Origin: Ypsolopha sequella
Taxonomy: Eukaryota > Arthropoda > Insecta > Lepidoptera > Ypsolophidae
Assembly (NCBI GenBank): GCA_934047225.1
Contig: OW203991.1
Span: 2,728,001-2,792,000, forward strand
Direction: 5' to 3'
Length of the DNA stretch: 64,000 bases
The notes below the pieces were generated by a model that saw only the letters and a program-made list of their open reading frames with translations, had not been told where the DNA came from and did not search any database. Numbering within the stretch: the first letter of the stretch is position 1; every line of letters begins with the position of its first letter. This document shows positions 56,251 through 64,000 of this stretch, piece after piece. The position numbers were made by a program, and so were the translations under genes.

Positions 56251-56740
56251 CTGTCAAATAAGTTAAGACGTGTTATGCCGAATCGATACCTAAGGCTGAC
56301 TTGCATTAAGTAAGTCGTATGAAAAAAAAAAACATAGTCATTGAGACTGGCAACAGAGGTGATCACTTTGCTGTCAAAACGGTCACCCGAACCCTTGAAG
56401 TTTTCCCCTGCCAAAAATCGCTCAATGCGGCTTAAACAAGCACTCATGTCCCAATGTCTCTCATTATATCACAGTTGCACAAAATACTATTATTGTAACA
56501 AAACTGAAGCTTTGTCCGTTAACTTGAATCAAATATAAAACAGCACGAAACTAAGTTTGGGTGCGGCTTTTCTAATTGAGAATGGAGACTTGGCTTCGTG
56601 GTTCTCTATTGTTAAACCTGACGCGAGTAAATATAGCCTGCTGAGGCTGAGGTTGGATGGGAGCAAGGCTACGTTACGACAGATATCAGATGTGGGATAG
56701 AAGAGGTAAAGGAGGGTTAATTGAACAGTATTGGTGAAGG

Positions 56741-57260
56741 TTTTTAGGGTTCCGTACCTAAAAGGTACAAAAGGAACCTTTATGGTGAGACTCCGTTGTC
56801 CGTCCGTCCGTATGTCACAGCATCATAACTTTAGCACCGTTAAAGATAAAAGACATGAAATTTGGCATTTTTTAAAAAGCTGATTGTAAAAATATATACT
56901 TTTACTATATTTACTGGCACTGGTTTCGAGAAATCTTTAAAAAACCACAAAAATATGTATATCCCCCCCTTATCTCCGAAATTGGTAAACCGAAAAATAT
57001 GAAAAAAAATTTTTATTATAGATCATAACTATTCAATTACAGGAAAACTATAAAATAAAAAAATATATACAATATGGGTATCAAATTGTAGGTATTAAAA
57101 AGCTAATTGTAAAAATATGTACTTTGACTATATTTAATTGCATCTATTTCGAGAAATCCTTGAAAAACCATAAAAAATTGTATGCCCCCCTTATCTCCAA
57201 AACTAGTAGACCGAAAAATATGAAAAAAAAATCATGGTAATGGAAAGCGGGATAAGTCGT
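56741..57260 (+). repeat. Dispersed GGTTCCGTAC repeat with internal duplication
   Basis: TTAGGGTTCCGTACCTAAAA and GTCCGTCCGTCCGTATGTCA begin it. A block of about 140 bp (AAAAAGCT(G/A)ATTGTAAAAATAT through ACCGAAAAATATGAAAAAAA) occurs twice, at about 56873 and 57097. Confidence 0.7.
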
Positions 57261-57359
57261 GTGAGAGTGAGACGCACACAACCAAGGTCGCCTTAAGGGG
57301 CAGGTAGCCGCCAACGATCTTAAGTCGCCCTGTGTCGGTACAAATATCGACAGAAACTA

Positions 57360-57591
57360 CACTGGCCTGCAAAACTAAGTACTACACTTTTTAAATTTGA
57401 TTTTTTTCTAAACTATAGAAGTTAGAGATTTAAAATAATCACATAGTGAAGTTGTCCTTATAGTTCCCTATAGTTTCAAAGAAAGCTGATAAAATTAGCT
57501 ATAAAACGTTTTTTATTTTCAATCTCTAACTTCTATAGTTTAGAAAAAAATCAAATTTAAAAAGTGTAGTACTTAGTTTTGTCGGCCAGTG
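57360..57591. mobile_element. Foldback MITE with near-identical arms, TA target
   Basis: CACTGGCCTGCAAAACTAAG on the left and CTTAGTTTTGTCGGCCAGTG on the right; arms of about 85 bp differ at only a few bases. TA flanks at 57358-57359 and 57592-57593. Probably recent. Confidence 0.87.
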
Positions 57592-58009
57592 TATATTGAT
57601 AACGTTCATATCAGCGCGCACTGCAATTACGGCTTCGTAGCGGATAGCGCAAAATAGGAGAAAATAGTACTTTTCACATGGACGCGATAGGCGGAAAAAG
57701 AACAATTATTCCAAGCAATATTTTGCTTGTATTTTAGTGCAAGAACCATACGAACCATAAAAATACCATTCATGGTTTCAAACAAACGAATAACTTTACT
57801 TAATTTTAGTCTAAAAACAGTTTTTTTTTTATTTTTTATTTTTTTATCTTAATTCTGTGATTAATTTATAATTTGATTGACATTTTTAACTTAATTTTTA
57901 TTTAATTTTAATTCAGTAACATAATTCATATTAGATGTAAATTCATATTTTAATCAATTTATTATAATTTTAAATTTAATGTAATTAATGGTAACTGAGT
58001 AATTTATTA

Positions 58010-58200
58010 TAGCTAAGATCTGTGTTTTTGATTTTGTATAATGCAGCATGGAACACCAAATTTATGAGACGAGTAAAGGAAGCTAGTCCCCACCACCCAG
58101 GGAATCCTACTGTGGGGACTAGAGAACGCCAATCTTTGTTTTTAAACTGTAAATAAATAAATTTGAATTTGAATTTGAATTTGAATTTGAATTTGACTTT
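58010..58200 (+). repeat. LINE-type 3' end with (TTGAAT)n tail
   Basis: Sequence with TGCAGCATGGAACACCAAAT and CTACTGTGGGGACTAG leads to AAATAAATAAATTTG and then about seven TTGAAT units (58157-58196), the tail pattern of several Lepidopteran LINEs. The reverse-strand KFKFKF open frame is just this microsatellite. Confidence 0.6.
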
Positions 58201-58209
58201 GAACAATAT

Positions 58210-60390
58210 TTTCATTATTTTCCTCTATGATTTTCATGCTGTTTCTTAAACGCGAGAATAATTTCCTAAAATGAAGTTGTTTATAGTTTAACTAACAATA
58301 TCTTTTCACCTCACTAGCTCAAAAAGCGCGCCTTTGTTGTTTAAAATCATTGAGCAAAAGTCAATTTTGCTCACTCAGTGAAGTAAAGTGTGTTGAATTT
58401 TCAACTGAATTGGAAGACTTAAAATGAAATTCTGAAGATCGTTTTCGACGTCAAGAACAAAGTCACATGATCGCTTAATTTCCTTTCTTCAAGTAACTTA
58501 TTTATCAGGTTCCATTCATCTCTTTGTCCAAGTAAAGTCCTTTCAGAACTTGCGTCAAGTGACGAGTTAATAGAGCCACAAATGACAAGGGTTAAAACGA
58601 TACACATCGAGAGACAATGGGCTTTAAGGTCTAAGGTCTGGAACATTCTTTGCCTACCCTTATAACTTTGTTAGCGACTTTATAGTGTTGCCTGGACCTT
58701 GCCGCAAAATATTCTTTCGATCTGCCGTCAATAAAGATGTCACGTTTCTTTCAAAGTAATTTATGAGATTTTATAATTTTTCCCATAATCCATCGCTTTG
58801 GTAGCTCTAAATATTATTTGGGTGCATTACAAGATTGAGAAAAATCAATTAGAAACGAATTCTCTCTTGGTCTAAGGAACCAAGTTCTTTAGAACAATGC
58901 GTGAAATATGTACAACGCCCTCTTGTGCGTTTATAATGTGCATTACTACTGTATTAAGTAGTTACAAAATTCATAAGAGTCCTGTAGATTTCGATGGACA
59001 AACTGGACAAGTCGATAGGATGAGAATTCTTTTTCCAAGAGAATTTATTGCTTATTGATTTCCTATGTTGGAATGCACTCGAAAATTTTTAAGATTATTT
59101 GACTCTAAACATTCAGTGTGTCCGTCTCATTCTCAATTCAGTTGTTAAACAGCTAACCACACATTAAAGTTCCTTTTATAATATTTGCATGGAGGAGATG
59201 AAGTTACTTCGAATTCATATAGTTTGTAAACTCAGCGGCCTGTATGCGCGCATTCAAAAGATTAGCTGGTTCTAGATGGAACTGCCTGCATACACTGCAC
59301 TTTAAATTCAATGCGAACCTCCTTTCAGCTGGAACCCATTCATTGGTGGATTGCTTCCTCTGCTGACTTGTATGTAACGCGAATTATACAACAGTTTCCT
59401 TTTGACCGCTCTCGTAACAGTCTCCGCCGACGCTCGAATTAACAGCAAATTGACGACAACGAATCTAAACAGGTCTGTTCCTTTGTGATTCATTCTTTAC
59501 CACCCAAAACCCGGTGGTAGTCTACGAAGCGATCCAGATACAACTGCAGTACCGCAACTCGAGCCGCTAATTGGCTCAGTAACCGTTTGACTGTGCTCTC
59601 TCTCTCCTGATGAAATATGCTCTTTCAAAGTTTCAACCGGAGGAACGTGACTAAAGCTAGAACGAATTTTATGCCTTCCTTATTCTCTTCAACGGAAACT
59701 TTTCTTACATTATTCAAATCTGTGGCAATATTTTCTGATCCTTTCACGTTTCTGTAGAACCTGGAAGATATCATCTAATGTAAATATATTACGTCTCTAA
59801 CCCATTTCAGAAACGTCTACCGCAATAAATTGTTTCGTATATTTGTATCTAGTTTGGAAAATGCAAATCGGTCTCATATGATTTACCCAAAATTACATGG
59901 CATGCGACGTAGTTGCAACCAGATAGCAATTAATTTACCACATGAGCTTTTGGGAAATTCCGATTGGCTGCTTGTCTCTGAAATTGGCGCCCAGTGATAT
60001 TCATTGCGGCGGCGGCAGATCACAAATCGCTTTATAAAAAATATAAATGCATTTATTCCGTACTCTTTTATTCGTTTTTGTACATCATAGGTTAGTACCG
60101 TGATGTACTTATTTACAAAATACCTCTTCTAAAAAATACACAAATCAATACTTAATTATTTCTTAAAGTAGAAAAAGTTCATGTTTTAAATTCGTCACGT
60201 GGATAGGAAATCCGTGGATCCGAAAAAAACCGCCAAATTGTAAGAAAGAGAGAAGTGTAGTCTTTTTTAAAACTTTATTAAAGAAATGCTTTTAGTAATA
60301 CGGTTTTAATTTTTCTTTTAAACACCCAAGAGTTCAGTAAAACTTGTGAAAAAGAAATACATAAGTTAACAACGCCGCTGGTCGCGGTAG
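58210..60390. other. Apparently unique sequence, no gene seen
   Basis: No repeats of the families above are recognised here. Short open frames on both strands lack family motifs. It could be intron or intergenic DNA. Confidence 0.4.
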
Positions 60391-60399
60391 CAACAAATC

Positions 60400-60960
60400 T
60401 TATTTTCTGCGCCTCGCTCGCCGCGCTACTTAAAATTAGCCAGTCAACGTGAAAATTTAATTATGTCCTTTTTATATGACTCGACAGAAAAAGGATTAAT
60501 GGCGGACAAGGAATCCTATTTCATTTTACGTCGCATTTGTAGTGAACTAGTGGGCTAGTGAAGCGCCGACGTGTATCTTTTGTCCATCATCCGACGGCCA
60601 TGGAAGTGTCCGAGGCCGTTCGTGCGCGAATTTCATTCATGCGGCACTCCCACGTCCAATTGTCTGACTCTCAGATTACAGGATAATCAGGAAAGGGTAC
60701 GCGAGTCGGCTTTGTGCGCATGTCTGCGGACACGAGAAAATTAATACTGAGTATAGCAAGAGCGGTGGTCGCGTCCGTTGAACCGGGTCTGGTGAGGAAC
60801 GGAGGTAGCGGCTGGCTCCGGTATATACCACTTTGGTCAGGAGTGCGCTAGCGACCACCAGCTAGGTCCTGACCGATCGATGTGGCTCAGGACGTGATTG
60901 CTGCGGTCGCGTTTTTTGCCTTGTCGCTTGTGTAAGGATTCTTTGTATTGAAAATAATGT
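60400..60960 (+). promoter_or_regulatory. Candidate CpG-rich promoter or first-exon region
   Basis: This zone is clearly richer in G, C and CG dinucleotides than its surroundings (e.g. GCGCCTCGCTCGCCGCGCTA). It contains a TATATA at 60820 and, 110 bases on, a donor-like TTGT|GTAAGG (plus strand, near 60932). It could be the first exon of a plus-strand gene beyond the window, or the missing 5' exon of the mannosidase gene on the other strand. No coding sequence is recognised. Confidence 0.25.
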
Positions 60961-61862
60961 GGGTAGGTATTGTCACCGTTTCTTCAAAGGACTTTTAATC
61001 TGCTTATTTGATTATAGACCATTTAATACCCGACACGGGTTTTAGGTACGACGACGTCATCATCAGAGAATGACGCTCCGATCTAGGATTTTTGATCATC
61101 TTTCCTAAATCAGATTTATTCATGCACACATCCTTTGGTGACTAAATAGTTTTATCCCGGCAAATCTTCAGTCCGGATTCGTCATGACCTGACAGATGTA
61201 CTGTTGATTGTGAGTAGATTTAGTTGCGCGGATATACTTTATGGCACGTTTTTATTCTTGAACTAGAAATGCAAGTGTATCGTTAGAAACACATCTATCC
61301 GATACGAGTTCAAGTTGTCTCCACTCCACTATCTAATATATTGTCGTATAGAAAATTCGCTTTATGTAGATAGTTGTTTCAGTTCCTTTTTCAATATTTT
61401 TGGGAATCACCAAAAGTTGTAAAACGCTAGTTTTGTTCAAGACTATCTTATTTTGTAACGGATTTAGAAGGAACCCTAACAGACAATTAGATGCTTCATA
61501 TCAGCATATATAATAATGTTAAATGACACGCCATGTTGGATCAGTTACGAAGGATCATGTCAAAGCCATCTCATTCAGCTCATAATTAAATTATGTGGAG
61601 CACGATAATTCTCGCGCAAATTTAACGGCCGCTGATTCTCTTCGGATCTTATGTAACCGCGTCCCCTGGGGCCTGTTTAGCACGAGATGCGACCTCGACC
61701 CCAATAGCGGATTGCCTCTAGGGACAGATCAGTACGAAAACACCTACTTGAAAGGTTTATCTTGGATTACAACGACACAATTCTGCTCCGACGTGCCTAA
61801 AACGGAGGAGAATTTTCAAATAACTCCCATTTGCGATCAAAAATCCTCTTACTGCTAGCGAC

Positions 61863-62100
61863 CAGTCTCGACAAAGATAGCGATCGCTATCCTACCAATT
61901 GTGGTCGTTCACTGATAAAAATTTATTATTTTTAGTTACTACCATCAAAACTACCGACTTAAATTGGAAACGTATAGAATTCGCTTCCGATTTCAGTCGA
62001 TAGTTTGACTGTAGATACTACACAAAAGCTTTAAAATTAGATTTTTATAACTTAACGACCGAAATCGGTAGAATAGCGATCACAATCTTTGTCGAGACTG
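61863..62100. mobile_element. MITE with about 35-bp inverted repeats
   Basis: CAGTCTCGACAAAGATAGCG at the left and its counterpart ending CTTTGTCGAGACTG at the right, continuing through GATCGCTATCCTACC / GGTAGAATAGCGATC. Length 238 bp. No clear target duplication. Confidence 0.75.
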
Positions 62101-62104
62101 CAGG

Positions 62105-62710
62105 CCCTGGTTACTGCAATAAATCGATACAAAATTGTTTTGCCTTCATATACTTTTGCGATTGCGCTTTATCTATATCACAAACTGAGCGTATGCTTTG
62201 TAAGTTGTCCTTTATCATCGTAATCCTGTTTTTGCAAAAGCTCTTGGGGCTTATGAAACAGTATTTCAGAGGATTAGCTTGTGTTCGTTATTTGGGGCAA
62301 CAAACCGCATTGTTTGTGCCGAAAACGTTTTTGTTTGGTATGAAGTGGGGAGTTCCTCTCTTAATCCGGTTTAAATGTTACACTGCAACCGCAACTCGTC
62401 TCAAATGTCAGGTTTGGTTTCAAGCTAGTGGTGGGGCGCATTGAATATTGGTTTTCAGGTCACAGAACTAATAGTTGTTGGGCTTCCATTATTTGTGAAA
62501 TGGAGAAATGTTTTGTGTGCTTCGGTTTCCTGGAGTATTTCAACTTCTCGAGCATAAAAGTTTCTGGAAGTCCATTTTCTTCCATCTTAGCGTTGATTGA
62601 AAATTATTTGAGTATAACAACAACATTTTCATACAATCACTTCGAATTTGAAAGCGAATGTAAATTAATTTCCGACTTACGGTTGTATCTACATTACTTG
62701 TAACATTTTA
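62105..62710. other. Intergenic sequence, no gene seen
   Basis: Plus-strand open frames of 80-90 codons overlap here, but without family motifs or splice signals I can support. Confidence 0.4.
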
Positions 62711-62712
62711 TT

Positions 62713-63087
62713 AATAGTAGTTTATGCTACAAGGGCGAAAAGGAATAAATTACGAGGACGATTTAAAACACTAGCGTAGCGAGTGTTTTAAACGTAACCG
62801 AGTAATTTATTGCTCTTACGCCCGTGTATCATACTACGTTTTTCAATGCATAGTGTGAGGAAATAAAACAAATATAATCTTGTGAACTTTAAATTATGAT
62901 TGGCTCAAAAGGACTGTATCCAGAGCCGTTAAACAGTGGAAAAAAAATTATAACATTTATGGTACACAGGAAAGGTTGCAGGTTAGCCAACTTCTCGTAA
63001 AAAAATAATAATAAAGCCCTAGGGCAAAATAATCGACTTTCTGTTTTGATGCATAAAAAGTGGGCCTTTACGAGCACTTGCATTGAA
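62713..63087 (+). repeat. Family H, copy 4
   Basis: Full-length copy with the AAAACACTAGCGTAGCGAGT hairpin centre, a shortened ATAATAATAAAGCCC segment and a small deletion in TTTCTGTTTTGATGC. Confidence 0.85.
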
Positions 63088-63355
63088 AAAATTATTTTGA
63101 TCACAATATTCTTTATGAAGGATTCTTTATAAATAGGAATTTGCGTACACGCGATAGATCTTTGATGTTAGGTTGGAATTCGTATCGATATTACTTTCCA
63201 TATTCTATTCATATAGAAGCTTGATATTTCATATCGCTAAAACATTTCGTTGCCTATCTCCGCCGATAGATATCCTGTTATTTTTTGCATCCGTACCCCT
63301 ATTACGTATAAATGCGAAATTGTGTTTGTTGGTTTGTCCTTTCACACAGCAACGG

Positions 63356-64000
63356 AGCAACGTTGGAAAGCACGTTAAGGGTCCGTATAAGGTCAGATGC
63401 CACATTTGTGTTCGGTCCGCGTACTTTGGAAGGAACGTTAAGGGTCCGTAGATGCCACATTTGTGTTCGGTCCGCGTACTTTGGAAGGGACGTTAAGGGT
63501 CCGTAGATGCCACATTTGTGTTCGGTCTGCGTACTTTGGAAGGGACGTTAAGGGTCCGTAGATGCCACATTTGTGTTCGGTCCGCGTACTTTTGAAGGGA
63601 CGTTAAGGGTCCGTAGATGCCACATTTGTGTTCGGTCTGCGTACTTTGGAAGGGACGTTAAGGGTCCGTAGATGCCACATTTGTGTTCGGTCCGCGTACT
63701 TTGGAAGGGACGTTAAGGGTCCGTAGATGCCACATTTGTGTTCGGTCTGCGTACTTTGGAAGGGACGTTAAGGGTCCGCAGATGCCACATTTGTGTTCGG
63801 TCCGCGTACTTTGGAAGGGACGTTAAGGGTCCGTAGATGCCACATTTGTGTTCGGTCTGCGTACTTTGGAAGGGACGTTAAGGGTCCGTAGATGCCACAT
63901 TTGTGTTCGGTCCGCGTACTTTGGAAGGGACGTTAAGGGTCCGTAGATGCCACATTTGTGTTCGGTCCGCGTACTTTGGAAGGGACGTTAAGGGTCGGTA
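63356..64000 (+). repeat. 55-bp minisatellite running off the window end
   Basis: The unit GGACGTTAAGGGTCCGTAGA-TGCCACATTTGTGTTCGGTC-(C/T)GCGTACTTTGGAAG repeats with a strict 55-base step (CGTTAAG at 63436, 63491, 63546 and so on), about 11.5 copies. The first unit has an extra TATAAGGTCA-type segment. Since 55 is not a multiple of 3, open frames through it are incidental. Confidence 0.97.

Noticed and set aside
57985..58215. Minus-strand open frame rich in KF repeats
   Set aside because: It is the translation of a (TTGAAT)n microsatellite at a LINE tail.
61595..61858. 87-codon open frame
   Set aside because: No start context, splice support or recognised motifs; it overlaps the edge of an apparently intergenic zone.
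63356..64000. Regular 55-bp repeats that might suggest a CRISPR array
   Set aside because: The whole unit repeats with no unique spacers, and the context is an insect genome. It is a minisatellite.

Overview
The window reads as nuclear genomic DNA of an insect, very probably a moth or butterfly. It is AT-rich, has GT-AG introns and almost no host coding sequence, and is packed with transposable elements of kinds familiar from Lepidoptera: an errantivirus, Tc1 and mariner elements, hAT elements with 8-bp target duplications, TTAA-flanked MITEs, decayed LINEs, and the dispersed CCGGCCAAGTGCGAGT / GGTTCCGTAC repeat. Nothing bacterial is present.

One host gene is clear. Three minus-strand exons (20060-19929, 2365-2066, 997-850) encode the first 193 residues of Golgi alpha-mannosidase II: cytoplasmic tail, membrane anchor, stem, and the start of the GH38 catalytic domain up to its first zinc-binding motif. 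Intron phases and reading frame agree across all three. The rest of the gene lies beyond position 1. A splice acceptor directly before the start codon predicts a non-coding 5' exon further upstream, at higher coordinates.

Intron 1 (about 17.6 kb) holds a Tc1-like element with double binding sites in each inverted repeat and a broken transposase (3034-4772). It also holds an apparently complete errantivirus (5315-13065) with identical 312-bp LTRs, a primer-binding site, open gag, pol and env frames, a polypurine tract and a 4-bp target duplication. The errantivirus lies antisense to the host gene. One splice donor after a short AUG-led leader fits in frame to acceptors before both gag and env.

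From 20.4 kb to 64 kb I find no complete host gene. The layout is layered mobile DNA: hAT elements with perfect 8-bp duplications (20451-21234, 23724-26179, 35095-35864, 47773-48192); LINE remnants (21.5-22.8, 25.0-25.8, 30.2-31.3 kb); a TTAA-flanked MITE family clustered at 45.2-47.0 kb; foldback MITEs; a three-deep nested insertion at 48.35-49.31 kb; and a mariner inside a TTAA MITE at 53.67-54.96 kb. A 380-bp hairpin-headed repeat occurs four times. The window ends inside a 55-bp minisatellite that shows a 110-bp higher-order pattern. A CpG-richer, apparently single-copy zone at 60.4-60.96 kb could be a promoter or first exon, but the support is weak. Repeat boundaries were read by eye from inverted repeats and target duplications. 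Family names beyond superfamily level are not claimed.
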